Below are positions 21,601 to 29,067 of a DNA stretch of 64,000 bases, one piece after another. The translations under genes were made by a program, and so were the position numbers. The notes beneath the pieces were generated by a model that did not search any database, had not been told where the DNA came from, and was given only the letters and a program-made list of their open reading frames with translations. Origin of the DNA: Roseovarius aestuarii (GTDB taxonomy: Bacteria > Pseudomonadota > Alphaproteobacteria > Rhodobacterales > Rhodobacteraceae); assembly GCA_027214255.1 (NCBI GenBank), contig JAPWHL010000004.1:1-64000 (forward strand), given 5' to 3'. Numbering within the stretch: the stretch's first letter is position 1; each line of letters begins with the position of its first letter.

Positions 21601-24248
21601 ACCGCCGCTTGGGCTACATCGGGGTGGGCGGCCAGGGCAGATTCGACATCGCCGAGTTCGATGCGATAGCCGCGCAATTTAACCTGATGATCTATCCGGC
21701 CCACATAGTCCAGCACGCCATCTGCCCGCCAACGGGCCAAATCGCCCGTGCGATACATCCGCCCACGGCGTGCAAAAGGATCTGCGATAAACCGGGTTTT
21801 GGTTTGCACCGCATCGTTGAGATACCCGCGCGCCACCCCGGCCCCGCCGATATAAAGCTCGCCGATCACGCCTTCGGGCACGGGGTTTTGGTGTTCATCC
21901 AAAACATAGGTGCGCATTCCATCGATGGGCCGGCCAATGGGCACGGATTCGGCCCCAATCTCCAGGCGGTGCATGGTGGCGCATACCGTGGCCTCGGTCG
22001 GGCCATATCCGTTCAACAATACGCGCCCCTTGACCCACCGCGCCGCCACGGCGGCTGGGCAGGCCTCGCCTGCGGTGACCACGACGCGCAGTGTGGGAAA
22101 ATCCTCAGGCGCGCTGATCGCCAGAGCCGAGGGCGGCATGGTGATATGGCTGGCATCACAGGCGCGAACCGTAGCCGCCAAAGGCCCGCCCGGTACCAGA
22201 TCGCCTGCCGGGGCCAGGCACAAACAGGCCCCGGCGGTGAGGGTGACAAACACCTCGGAAATCGCCGCATCGAATGCAGGTGAGGCGAATTGCAAAATCC
22301 GGCTGCTTGGGTCGATCTGAAACAAACGTGTCTGGGCCGCGCAAAGATTGGCTAAACTGCCATGTTCGATCAGCACGCCCTTCGGCCGTCCGGTGGAACC
22401 TGAGGTGAAAATTGCATAGGCCGGGGCGCTGGCATGGATCACCGGGCGCCACCCATCGCGGGGCGAATCGCCGCGCGCATCGGTCGCAAGATCCAACACA
22501 GCGATATCATCCTGGCCCAAAGCCTGGGTCGTTTGATCCAGAATCATCACTGCGGGCGCGGCATCTTCCACGATCATCGCCCGGCGCGCAGCCGGATAGG
22601 CGGGATCGATCGGCACAAAAACTGCCCCGGCCATCAAACACCCCAATTGTGCATAAACCAATTCGGGAGTGCGGTTCAGACACAACGCAACCCGGTCACC
22701 GGGCGTCACCCCCATTTGCAACAACCGCCACGCGATACGTTCGCCCTGGCGCACCAAATGGGCATAATTGATGCTGCGCCCAGCCCAAAACAATGCCGGT
22801 GCCTGAGGGTGGCTTTGAGCCCAATGACGCACGATGTCGTGAACGGGCTGCGTGAACGGCGCGCCCTCGGGGCCCACTGCCCAACGCCGAGTCAGTTTGC
22901 GCGCCACATGGGGCGGCACGATGGGGAGGGTCCGGCAGTCGGCATCTGGTTTGGCCAAAAGACTTTGCAATAAATACCGTAGATCTCGTTCGATTGTGGC
23001 CACCTGACGCGGCTCGAAAATATCGCGCCGATAGGCGAAATCGAGGGTGATGTCCCCCCCATCGCGCAAATCACGCACAAACAGACTGAGCGGGTTTTGC
23101 TGTTGGCTGTTAACGCAGGCCGTGGTAACACCCGGCGCTCCGGCGAAATTGAGTTCGTAATCCTGCGTTTCAAACGACAACACCACGTCGAACAGCGTGT
23201 CGCGGCGGCTGTCCGGCAAGTGATTGAGATGACGCAGCGCAGCGGGCGAAACCGGCAAATGGCGATATCCTTCGCGAACTGTGCGCGATACCGATTTCAA
23301 CAGTGCTTGAAACGAACCCTCCATTGCAATTTTGACGGGCATGGCCGCCATCCGCGCGCACAAGCCAATCGTTTGTTTATCAACCGCGGTGGGCCGCCCC
23401 ATGGTGGGCAAACCAAACACCATCGTGTCGATTTTCTGCGTTCGCGCGAAGTAAAGCGAAAGTGCCGCGATAAATACATGTAAAACCGTCGCTCCGGTTT
23501 GGCGCGCCATGCCATCCAGCGCGACAAACAAATCACGGGGAAACCCAACCCGGTGACAAGCAGAGGGTGGATCGCAGGCCGCGCTGAATCCCGTAAAAAG
23601 GGGCGGTGGCACATCGGTGAACCGATCGGCCCAATAGGCAGCGTTTCGCGCGACGCGGCTGTGGCTGAGGGCGCGTTTCTGAGAGCGGGCAAGATAATCG
23701 GAAAAGCCAGGAATCGCGATCTCGCCGGGGTCGCGGCCCTGACGCAGCGCGCTGTAAACTTCCGCGACCCGCTGCAAAAACACCGAAGTGCCCCATCCAT
23801 CGCAGACCAAATGGTGAAACGCCACGAAATAGACCGTCTGGCCCGGCGCAAGCAGCAACAAAGCGTGGCGAAACAGCGGGCCATCGGGCAAACGGAACGG
23901 GCGGTCAATCGCCGCGCGACACCAGGCTTGTGCCGCCCCTTCTGGATCGTCGTGTGTGCGAAGGTCCAGAACGCTAAGTTCCGGTTGGGCAGCCCGGTGG
24001 AACCGTTGCCAGGGAACGCCATCGATTTCAACAAACCGTGCGCTGAGGGCCTGACTACGTGCAATCACGTCATGGGCGGCACGCTCTAACAGCGCTGCAT
24101 CAATGTCACCGGCAATGCGAACCTGTCCGCCAATCGAATAAACGGCCGAACGAGGCACGAGTAATTGATCGAACCAGATATCCCGTTGCGGCGGCGTTAG
24201 CGGAAACCAGCCCTGTCCAGGATCAGGCCCGTTCGCGGTTTGGCTCAT
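12618..24248 (-). CDS. Nonribosomal peptide synthetase, C-A-T-C-A-T-C-A-T-C-T-TE
   Basis: A 3876-residue megasynthase. Approximate domains: C1 15-450 (HHLVCDG), A1 470-950, T1 960-1040 (GGHSLL), C2 1055-1490 (HHIVGDG), A2 1510-1965, T2 1980-2055, C3 2075-2510 (HHITADG), A3 2540-2990, T3 3005-3080, C4 3095-3520 (HHIAADG), T4 3545-3620 (GGTSLA), TE 3640-3860 (GYSFGG). All four C domains keep HHxxxDG. No epimerase or methyltransferase is seen. My hand-read specificity codes are DASTVAGVCK for A1 (close to a known Tyr code), DITQIGMIWK for A2 (close to Gly) and DADDVGAVTK for A3 (unassigned). The fourth module lacks an A domain. An N-terminal C domain suggests acylation of the first residue. The ATG overlaps the SPFH gene stop by 4 bases, placing the NRPS last in its operon. 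Confidence 0.93.
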   Translation of the reverse strand: MSQTANGPDPGQGWFPLTPPQRDIWFDQLLVPRSAVYSIGGQVRIAGDIDAALLERAAHDVIARSQALSARFVEIDGVPWQRFHRAAQPELSVLDLRTHDDPEGAAQAWCRAAIDRPFRLPDGPLFRHALLLLAPGQTVYFVAFHHLVCDGWGTSVFLQRVAEVYSALRQGRDPGEIAIPGFSDYLARSQKRALSHSRVARNAAYWADRFTDVPPPLFTGFSAACDPPSACHRVGFPRDLFVALDGMARQTGATVLHVFIAALSLYFARTQKIDTMVFGLPTMGRPTAVDKQTIGLCARMAAMPVKIAMEGSFQALLKSVSRTVREGYRHLPVSPAALRHLNHLPDSRRDTLFDVVLSFETQDYELNFAGAPGVTTACVNSQQQNPLSLFVRDLRDGGDITLDFAYRRDIFEPRQVATIERDLRYLLQSLLAKPDADCRTLPIVPPHVARKLTRRWAVGPEGAPFTQPVHDIVRHWAQSHPQAPALFWAGRSINYAHLVRQGERIAWRLLQMGVTPGDRVALCLNRTPELVYAQLGCLMAGAVFVPIDPAYPAARRAMIVEDAAPAVMILDQTTQALGQDDIAVLDLATDARGDSPRDGWRPVIHASAPAYAIFTSGSTGRPKGVLIEHGSLANLCAAQTRLFQIDPSSRILQFASPAFDAAISEVFVTLTAGACLCLAPAGDLVPGGPLAATVRACDASHITMPPSALAISAPEDFPTLRVVVTAGEACPAAVAARWVKGRVLLNGYGPTEATVCATMHRLEIGAESVPIGRPIDGMRTYVLDEHQNPVPEGVIGELYIGGAGVARGYLNDAVQTKTRFIADPFARRGRMYRTGDLARWRADGVLDYVGRIDHQVKLRGYRIELGDVESALAAHPDVAQAAVVMQGDRLVGFVVARSPTLDSSTLYAHLSVQLPSFMIPGSIGFFDALPLTPNGKIDRDSLRHSKEGAPPTPASRDAPGSGTEALICAIFAEVLGRLDIGPSDNFFRNGGHSLLVAQVCTRLGRATGAAVAVRDVFDNPTPAELARVLGKSGRSAQTAPIAPVSVPAPLSFAQERLWFLDRLGGAGIAQAYIMPVVLRLNGPLDRTALGIAIEALIERHTVLATRFFEQDGAVFQEPGGFPAPKLDILHLGKNADLAQAIDAYVAQPFDLTCAPPFRARLICSDDECHVLVMALHHIVGDGWTIDVLMRDLGVAYGAVCRGESCFPAISGIDYAAYATWQRQNTNGFDALMAFWRETLAGLPDALALPHDLLRPPEQSYEGGCVALTIAPDVRDRLAHMARETGTTLFMILLSAFSVFLARIGAGKDIPIGTPIANRGHPDLERLAGLCVNTLVLRTAPVPGMTFREVVSDVRDVALDAYAHGAVPFERIVEDLRPTRSLAHAPLFQVLFSMTSQGTALPDLPGLECTHTPVAPKGAKLDLSLYLEEGEAGLTGMLEYNAGLFSARRANDLARWFMHLLDGLSKAPDALYDNLPLIDQVEQKALLALGTGAPLGPVPGTVVDAICAQPGETVALRQNNIAWSFDTLCQNAGGISAIVGDARCVAIALDRGPWLSAAELGVLMAGAHFVPLDPAQPSARIAAVLADCGAEALIVDAGRGADFAHHGLRVIETGMAPAPPPPVHIKLDDLAYVIYTSGSTGTPKGVAVTHGNLAAFTTAFGAETGIGPGDVMAALTTPAFDISLTELIVALALGATVAMIDADTARDGLALGALLNARGVTAIQCTPATLRLLVEAEWVPNAPPKVICGGEAFAPDLRAPLLAWGGPVWNMYGPTEATIWSTTHRVKPGDGPVPIGSPLPGWRAHVLDDGFTPLPPGLAGDLYIGGAGLAQRYLNRPDVTQAAFVNTPLGRLYRTGDIARLGENGALDYLGRADTQLKLRGFRIEAGEVEAAFLAQNGVTQAAVMLCEDRLVAFLTAKTAPPKEADLRAALADILPGYMVPRLFIWLEALPLTPNGKIDRKALPPLASQATARGAPISDAAPTDETTALICRLFAQGLALGDVGANDDFFALGGHSLLAMQIAARLGKTLGREIPVKLIFGNPTPAALAGAISAANTPAAPPLRAGAVDVTAPFALSPAQQSLWFLDRLGGAAGQAAYVIPVVVRLTGPLECAALECALDAVIDRHIPLRAVYEMGPGGPRARCVAHAGPLLHLEQGAADLHGKIVQNARQGFNLAKEPPIHATLYALGENDYILHMDLHHITADGWSIQNLMRDLQTAYGQIMQGAPPDLGPLSPNYADYALWQGQRDFTTQLDYWREQLAQLPALIDLPTDRPRPREASHAGARASFAIDRALGDGLRRLARAKGSTVFAAGLAAFGAFLSRIGAGHDLPIGTPVANRSPAQVQPLVGMFVNTVILRLTPHSDHSFDDLLAQSRDLSVAAFANADLPFENLVKALRPDRSLSHAPLFQVMFTLDGADAALPDWPGLTTQEMQIDLGVTKYDLTLQLRERDEGGFDGSFEYSTDLFEPETIDHLARVFVHLLGGLVNAPDCPIGEIPLMGSADVAQLCDVWGQGAPQPPYDATVLHAIEAAAGNTPDAPAILFECETWSFEQLYTRAQAIGAALGPVQGERVLLCLERTPQMIAGLLGILMAGATCVPIEPGHPTMRKRRIARLARAVAIVTEDEPFAGLAAVAPDVPAPKTAPPVAINPNDEAYILFTSGSTGKPKGVVVEHGHLAAHVAASGALFDIDDHSVGLLFSTIAFDAAFDQIFPFLCRGRPIVLRGEAVWNASTLAQAVTRHNITHMDCTPSYLAAVLDSWPVCDVALPRVCVAGGEPLPAAVLAAWSPLAPPNGVLINAYGPTETTVTAVAHIFAPSDPVPDAIPIGRPLAGRRAYVLDAQGALLPEGVEGELYLGGSGVARGYLDQPEATAQVFLPNPFAPGERIYRTGDRAVWRAGHLFYRGRQDAQIKLRGFRIEPGEIENTLRQHRAVSDAHALVRGDRLLVYAVAPGMSGERLRVFAAKRLPAHMVPATITVLPHLPLTAQGKVDIAALPGLQSAPPPVSGSGDGMETLVRSLYAVILGLDWVPGNGDFFALGGHSLAAARLSARLGQALGRDVDLRLIFAHPTTAALAQALRNGQGGLAAPALRIAPPGGPTPLSHGQERLWILDKIGGPGAQQAYLLPLALNLSGGLDLVALEAALAGLVARHDCLAARVNDTDQGPVFVPGPVPDPILTRYDIAGLTADEAEAVLNDAARRGFDLNHQAPFRASLYSVGRDEWILLLVMHHIAADGWSLNVLGRDLGELYRAAHKGEAARLSAPALRYRDYAAWDRSQAVTGWVDQAMPYWRDHLRDAPKLIALPHDLPRPPNAGFAGGHVAVTISAPVVQTLRAVGQGAGATLYMVGLAAFAALLHRVGNTTDLVVGTPITNRPHPDLEQVCGMFVNTLALRFRCDDETGFDDLLAQARDITLGGLAHGHVPFEHLVEALNPPRDPSHSPIFQVMFALEPAPPTLPSLDDVTVRPVSLRSGVAKLDLTLDLEETADGTVQGLLEYNTGLFTPAAATRLARAFESLCAHFSAHPGAAVSGFADGADWGAPPPPAGRMPHQTLVSDGDTRARLLQLWQRVLGPDGTAMGDFFAQGGTSLAAVRLAGLVQREFGQPCAVADVFLHPDFDDLAGFIAAGGADRGLLRVVQQGDGPVVLCLPPATGLGLWAASLARHLPDDVTVIACDLSELNPASTTIARVQTLAQRVVEEYHRLAPSGPLHLVGYSFGGLLAFEIFQHLGAARLVVIDADAPQTAPPMPPQSDAELLHALLAKDGAPRYADLPQFLGWAQERNILPKGMGLAELHHLLAITRATTAAGDAYDPGAIDGALTLIRASDGEAKDENLGWGAFARGGVTLSWVPGNHASIVRAPNIAALAALIVAQKPDAPNPE

Positions 24249-25411
24249 TGCAGCGGATACTCACCGGTTTCGCCAAATTTCTGTTCTGGGTTGCCATCTT
24301 TTGCTTCGGGCATGATGTCGTTGTGTTCCAAGACACTGTCACCATCGCGCAGCACCTGTTTGCCCGAAAGAGAATCAAGCAAGACGCGCGCCTCTTGCGC
24401 AATTCGTTCGACAGTGCCCGTGGTTTCGCTTTGGGCGGCGTTAATGTTTTCTGAGGATTCGTTTTCAACGCCATCTTGGTCTTTGGCGTCTTCGGCTGGG
24501 ACCGTACCGTTGGGGGTGTCCCAACCGCCCAGAATCAGTGGCATTCCCTCTTCGTTGCCCCCGATGACGACGATTTTCGAATTGTTCGATTCCGCCAGTT
24601 TTAACGTTGCATCAATGCCCTTCCAGCGCAAATAGTTGGGATTTATGCCCTTGCTAACCGTGTCTTGGAAGGCACGAATGCCCTCTGCTTCGATCACTTT
24701 GCGTGCGCTTTCCAGACGTTCGCGTTGAAGAATATACTCATAGGCTTCCACCCTCTGGCGTTGCACCTTTTTGGCGGCAATGGCCGATTGAACTGCCTCT
24801 GGCAATTGGATAGAGCGGATCAGCACGTCTTCCACATCGACAAAATTACCACTGAGCGGGTCGTTGTCGGTCGGCTGATTTAGGGTGAGCGAAAGCTTCT
24901 CGGCAATCCTCTCGGCCAAATCATCCCGCGCTGCCGAGTAAAGCAGATCTGTTTGCTCACTGGAAATCACGTTGCGGATTTCATACGAAACCTTCGGCAA
25001 AATCAGTGTTTCGCGATAGTCGGGGCCGATATGTTTATGCACATATCCAACATTCTCAGGATAGAGCCTATAGCGCAGTGAAACGCTCAGCAAAACGCGC
25101 AAACCATCGGAGGTCAGGGCATCGACATCCACATCCAATTCATCCAAGCGCACATTATAAAGTTCGATCTTATCCCACGGCGGAATAACCTTTGTGCCTT
25201 CGCTGAATGTCCATTCTGTGACGGTTCCGCCGAAAAAACGCATCCAGTACACGCCCTGATAACCCGCCGGAACCGTGATGAAGATCTGGCGTGCGAAAAA
25301 CAGAACGAAGAATACCGTGATCATCCCGGCCATCGAAAGCTCGATGTAATAACGCGATGTCCAGGCCGCAAATCGGCTGCGTCGTTTTCTTTTGATTGAC
25401 GGGCTAGCCAT
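24245..25411 (-). CDS. SPFH/Band 7 (prohibitin-like) membrane protein
   Basis: A 388-residue protein when started at the ATG of MASPSIKRKRR, which has AAGGG upstream and overlaps the exporter stop by 8 bases. An in-frame start at 25450 lacks a ribosome site. One membrane helix (about residues 25-45, SMAGMITVFFVLFFARQIFI) is followed by an SPFH domain (VPAGYQGVYW, VDVDALTSDGLRVLLSVSLRYRL, RETLILPKVSYEIRNVISS) and a charged helical stretch (KKVQRQRVEAYEYILQRERLESARKVIEAEG). The C-terminal 110 residues are acidic and low-complexity. Such proteins form membrane scaffolds. Lying between an exporter and an NRPS, it may organise the assembly line or exporter at the membrane; this is inference. Confidence 0.85.
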   Translation of the reverse strand: MASPSIKRKRRSRFAAWTSRYYIELSMAGMITVFFVLFFARQIFITVPAGYQGVYWMRFFGGTVTEWTFSEGTKVIPPWDKIELYNVRLDELDVDVDALTSDGLRVLLSVSLRYRLYPENVGYVHKHIGPDYRETLILPKVSYEIRNVISSEQTDLLYSAARDDLAERIAEKLSLTLNQPTDNDPLSGNFVDVEDVLIRSIQLPEAVQSAIAAKKVQRQRVEAYEYILQRERLESARKVIEAEGIRAFQDTVSKGINPNYLRWKGIDATLKLAESNNSKIVVIGGNEEGMPLILGGWDTPNGTVPAEDAKDQDGVENESSENINAAQSETTGTVERIAQEARVLLDSLSGKQVLRDGDSVLEHNDIMPEAKDGNPEQKFGETGEYPLQ

Positions 25412-27176
25412 TAGCGCGGCCCTTTCTAAGGTCAGTGATCTTGCCTTCATCCATGATTATACGCCGGTCGCAATGATCGAAATACCGGTCATCATGGGTG
25501 ACCGCGATGATCGTTTTACCCCGTGCCCGCAGATCGGGAAGGATGGTTTCATAAAAATTCTGCCGGAATTGAGGATCCTGATCGGCAGCCCATTCATCGA
25601 ACATATAAATTGGCCGGTCTTCCAAAATCGCAATGATCAGGGCGAGGCGTTTGCGTTGCCCAGTGGACAGGCGCAGCGTGTCGAATTTGCCATCGGCATA
25701 GTGGGTTTTGTCCTTGATTCCCATCATCTGCAACAAATCGTCCAACCGCTCTGTATCGACATCCAACCCGTAAGTGCGCGGAAACAGATGGAAGTCGAAA
25801 AAAACAGTTGAAAACAGGCTTTGATATTCGGCCCAGTGTTCTTGGGTCAGGGGGTTTCCGTCAAGCATGATCCGCCCCGATGCCGGGTGATACAGCGCAA
25901 CCAGCAGTTTCATCAGCGTTGATTTACCAGATCCATTGCCCCCCGACACAAAGATCATTTCACCCTTTTTCACACTAAGATCACAGGGACCCACAGAAAA
26001 CGTTTTGTTTTCCTGTTCATCTTCATGGGCATAAGTAACCTGATCAAGGCGAATTTCCGAAAAATCGGTCAGTACTTTTTGCGATTGGTCTTCGGTTTTT
26101 GCGGCCTTCTTCAACGTTTCTTCAAGACGAAGCATATCTTCACATGCGGCATTCGCCGACACCAGATTGTTGGACGACCCCACAACCGATGAAATCGGGC
26201 CAATCAAAAACATCACAACCGTCACGGTTTTCAGCAATTCCGCGGAATATGTTTCGCCGGCCAAAGGCAACAAAAATACCAATGCTGCGGCAAGCAGATA
26301 GAAACAAGTTTGCGCAAACACGAACAGGGTCGACAGATGCACATCGACGCGCACTTTTAAACGGGTCACTTCGGCCGATGCGGCTCGCACGAAAGCGGCC
26401 AAATCCTGGCTGCGATCGGCATGCAGGCGCACCTCTTTGAACCCGTCGATCACATCGGTCAGCCCGTCAAAGACGACATTCTCCTGTTCAATCGCCTTGT
26501 GCAGATCTAGATTAGTTTCCTTCATTTTACGCTGATAAACCAGAATCGACATAGCCAGAAAACCAAGGCTAAGATAGAAGGCCCACCGCGATAAAATCGC
26601 CATGTAAATCAGGGTGAAAACAATCAAAATGGCCGATTGCGCGGCCAGAACAAGCTGTCCCGCGGTTTGCGACACCACCTGGGGCTGCCGGGTAACAGCG
26701 CCGAAAATGAATGATCGCCCGATGTTTTCAACCGAATCCAAATCGCATTTACGCACCAAGGAAACGATCCGAGTGCGGTACTTATGAATGATCCGCTCCA
26801 CCTCTTGGGTGGTTGAAATAAAAATATAGCGTTGCGAGAGATTATAAATGCCGAGCACGACCAGAAACATTAGCAGATAGCGCAGGCTTGCTCCTTGGCC
26901 ATCTGACACATGTTCTGCCGCGGCGTTAATCACGCCCAGAATCAACGCATTGGAAAGCCCGGCAATCGCAGTGTAAAACAAAATCCGGCGTGTTGAGATA
27001 CGCGTTTCACGGGTGAAGAACCGTAACAAGACAGTGCCCGCAAACGGGCGCTTCTCCTCTGGCGCAGGGGGTGGTGCCGCTAAGTCGTCGTGATCTTCAT
27101 CATCATCTTCGAACTCTTTGGGGTCTGTAAGTGCGGCGAAGCGCTTAAAAATCTCAAGCCTTCGGATCCATCGCAT
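25404..27176 (-). CDS. PvdE/SyrD-type peptide-export ABC transporter
   Basis: A 590-residue half-transporter fusing six membrane segments (about residues 70-330) to an ATPase. Walker A is GGNGSGKST near residue 412, the signature region is LSTGQRKRLALIIA, and Walker B is YMFDEWAADQDP near residue 525 with VTHDD after it. The DEWAADQDP box is typical of the cyclic-peptide/siderophore exporter family (PvdE, SyrD). I prefer the ATG at 27176, preceded by GAGGGAG, over the TTG two codons upstream. It is encoded just ahead of the SPFH and NRPS genes and is the obvious exporter of the peptide or lipopeptide to the periplasm. Confidence 0.9.
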   Translation of the reverse strand: MRWIRRLEIFKRFAALTDPKEFEDDDEDHDDLAAPPPAPEEKRPFAGTVLLRFFTRETRISTRRILFYTAIAGLSNALILGVINAAAEHVSDGQGASLRYLLMFLVVLGIYNLSQRYIFISTTQEVERIIHKYRTRIVSLVRKCDLDSVENIGRSFIFGAVTRQPQVVSQTAGQLVLAAQSAILIVFTLIYMAILSRWAFYLSLGFLAMSILVYQRKMKETNLDLHKAIEQENVVFDGLTDVIDGFKEVRLHADRSQDLAAFVRAASAEVTRLKVRVDVHLSTLFVFAQTCFYLLAAALVFLLPLAGETYSAELLKTVTVVMFLIGPISSVVGSSNNLVSANAACEDMLRLEETLKKAAKTEDQSQKVLTDFSEIRLDQVTYAHEDEQENKTFSVGPCDLSVKKGEMIFVSGGNGSGKSTLMKLLVALYHPASGRIMLDGNPLTQEHWAEYQSLFSTVFFDFHLFPRTYGLDVDTERLDDLLQMMGIKDKTHYADGKFDTLRLSTGQRKRLALIIAILEDRPIYMFDEWAADQDPQFRQNFYETILPDLRARGKTIIAVTHDDRYFDHCDRRIIMDEGKITDLRKGRANG

Positions 27177-27429
27177 CCGCAAGCTCCCTCTTGGCCGTAA
27201 TCATCAGCATAAGAAAGCTCATCACAGGGGTAATAATCATAGATAACAACATAAAGCCGGCAAATCCAATCGCCCTGTTTCGCCCCATGAGGCCAACAAT
27301 GAAACAGAGTAGGATATAGATAAATACATACATCTTTGTCGGATACTTCCAGACTGGTCTATTTATGTTTACCAATGACGGGGAAGCCGCCAAACTTGGC
27401 AGCCCCCCTATCAGACGCGCAAGCCGCAT
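27154..27429 (-). CDS. Small two-helix membrane protein
   Basis: Up to 91 residues; an internal ATG at 27333 would give 59 residues (MYVFIYILLC onward) and has GGAAG upstream, so the true start is uncertain. Two hydrophobic helices flank the short basic turn GRNRAIGFAGF, a pattern common in small inner-membrane proteins of unknown function. It overlaps the exporter start by about 23 bases and sits 12 bases behind the DUF697-like gene, so it belongs to the NRPS operon. Confidence 0.6.
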   Translation of the reverse strand: MRLARLIGGLPSLAASPSLVNINRPVWKYPTKMYVFIYILLCFIVGLMGRNRAIGFAGFMLLSMIITPVMSFLMLMITAKRELADAMDPKA

Positions 27430-27441
27430 AGGATAGAAGAA

Positions 27442-27951
27442 TCAGGCGGCTGTTTTCTTCGCCTTCGTTGCGCTTTCGAATTCTGCCTTGAAATGACTCT
27501 TCATTTTTTCAGGGTCAAAATCAAGCAACGTTCCGCCAGCTTCGAAGTGTTGAATGAACACGCGCCCCACGGCCCATGACACAGCGGCCGAAAAAGCGGG
27601 CATGGTCAAAAGACCCAATGCACCCCCAATTACGGGCAAGCCTTTGATGGCCGAGCCAAGCGAACCCCAAGTCAATCCATAAGGTACAACCGTGCCGATC
27701 AGGGGGCCAACGATATTTTTCGCGGTGTGTTGACTAAAGGGAACACCATACAGATTCGACAGTTTGTTTACCATTGCAACCTGAACACCCAACAGGGCCG
27801 CCATGTCGACGACCGGCAAAGGGATGCAACCCGCGCCAAACGACCAAGCAGCCTGACGACGCACGATATCGCGTGCCTCATCCAAGCGAGACGGAACCAC
27901 GACCTCGTTCGAGGGCTCTGCAACTTCGACCTCTTTCGTCTTATCCACCAT
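27442..27951 (-). CDS. DUF697/YcjF-like membrane protein
   Basis: A 169-residue protein from the ATG of MVDKTKEVEV; a longer in-frame start at 28029 adds a leader with no ribosome site. After about 30 charged residues come the DUF697-type segments AAWSFGAGCIPLPVVDMAALLGVQVAMVNKLSNLYGVPFS and a Gly-rich hydrophobic hairpin (GLTWGSLGSAIKGLPVIGGALG). The tail is soluble and rich in Lys and Ala. The family is found in inner membranes with poorly known roles. As first gene of the operon that ends with the NRPS, it may act in export, stress or self-protection. Confidence 0.7.
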   Translation of the reverse strand: MVDKTKEVEVAEPSNEVVVPSRLDEARDIVRRQAAWSFGAGCIPLPVVDMAALLGVQVAMVNKLSNLYGVPFSQHTAKNIVGPLIGTVVPYGLTWGSLGSAIKGLPVIGGALGLLTMPAFSAAVSWAVGRVFIQHFEAGGTLLDFDPEKMKSHFKAEFESATKAKKTAA

Positions 27952-28314
27952 AATCTGATTTCTTTCGTTGTTATCTCGGTAATTATGAACAGTCGACGTT
28001 ATGTACGTCGTAAGACCCAAACTATGCATAAAACGCTAACAAGACAGCTTTACCGTGTAAAGGTTTATTTCCGCAAATGTCGGCTTGGTCGCATAAGCTC
28101 TGCAGGAGATTCATCATGGAAATACAGTGTGATAGATGATATGCAGAAGCCGTCCTGCCCCCCTGCAAGGCTACGGAGTGGCCTGCGTGTAACGACGCGC
28201 TCAACCGTCAGGGCTTACCGACGAACAAAAGCTGGGGGCTCGGGCGCCCGGCATGCCCATCGCGAAAACCGCAGGAACACTGTGTCCGGTAAAGGGTCCC
28301 CGGCCATCAAGGGC
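27952..28314 (-). promoter_or_regulatory. Upstream region of the NRPS/export operon
   Basis: A 363-base gap between the phosphopantetheinyl transferase stop and the DUF697-like start. It contains the inverted repeat CGACGT-TATGT-ACGTCG at 27994-28010, about 45 bases before the start codon, within an AT-rich stretch suitable for a promoter. No coding frame is convincing. The inverted repeat is a candidate regulator site; no regulator gene lies nearby. Confidence 0.4.
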
Positions 28315-29067
28315 TTATGTAACAACGCCACGCCAATGCCATAAATCAATTGAATTCAATTGCCCCTCAATACATATCGCCGCGTAAATGGCATGGTTTT
28401 CACCGATATCGACAAAGGTCCACGTTTCCTTGTCCCCCCTTGCGCAGCTGCGCAATGCCGGTCGCCTTGTCGGGCCCGTTTCAACGGCAAAGCTTCCTAA
28501 ATCCAGATAAAGCCCTTCGCCAAGGGCCTTCATATATGCCTCTTTACGGGTCCAGCAGCGGTAAAATGCCTGACGTTGGGCATCCAACGTGGGGTGGGCG
28601 AATATTTCCTGCTGCTCAAATGGATGAAAACTGTTCCGCGCAATGTTCAGGATATCTGGAAATGGGCGTGGAACTTCGACGTCGATTCCAACCGCCGCGT
28701 GATGCATGACAGCCATAAGGGCAAATCCGCCGCTATCGGTGACGTTGAATTCTATTCCCGCCCCGTTCGTCAGAACCGGTTTACCGCGCGCGCGAGTGGT
28801 AAAGTGCAAATCTTCGGGTGCGCGGTCAAGATAGGCAGCCAGAACCTGACGCTGGAAAACCCGCGCAGCCCGGTAATGACGTGCATCTTTCTCAAAAACG
28901 AAGCTCGCGGCGCGCTGTTGTTCGGTTTCCGATAGACTGGCCAGCGAATCCACGGCCATGGTCGAATCGTCCAATTGCGCGGCCCAAACATGCACGCTCC
29001 CCGGTTCAGGCTGGGGCGGGCGCATTGGGCCCGTCGGCCATTGGGCAGGATGCCTCAAACCCGGCAT
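28315..29067 (-). CDS. Sfp-type 4'-phosphopantetheinyl transferase
   Basis: A 250-residue protein of the Sfp/Gsp superfamily. The Mg/CoA-binding motifs are VGIDVEV (about residues 125-131) and YRCWTRKEAYMKALGEGL (about residues 168-186, with the WxxKEA core). It would convert apo carrier domains (T and ACP) of the neighbouring NRPS and PKS proteins to the holo form by transferring phosphopantetheine from CoA. Its ATG lies within the last 13 bases of the type II thioesterase gene, so the two are co-expressed. Confidence 0.9.
   Translation of the reverse strand: MPGLRHPAQWPTGPMRPPQPEPGSVHVWAAQLDDSTMAVDSLASLSETEQQRAASFVFEKDARHYRAARVFQRQVLAAYLDRAPEDLHFTTRARGKPVLTNGAGIEFNVTDSGGFALMAVMHHAAVGIDVEVPRPFPDILNIARNSFHPFEQQEIFAHPTLDAQRQAFYRCWTRKEAYMKALGEGLYLDLGSFAVETGPTRRPALRSCARGDKETWTFVDIGENHAIYAAICIEGQLNSIDLWHWRGVVT

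Noticed and set aside
12618..24248. Siderophore assembly, because of the PvdE-type exporter
   Set aside because: No TonB receptor, hydroxylase for ornithine or lysine, catechol genes or Fur-like site is present; the exporter family also serves lipopeptides.
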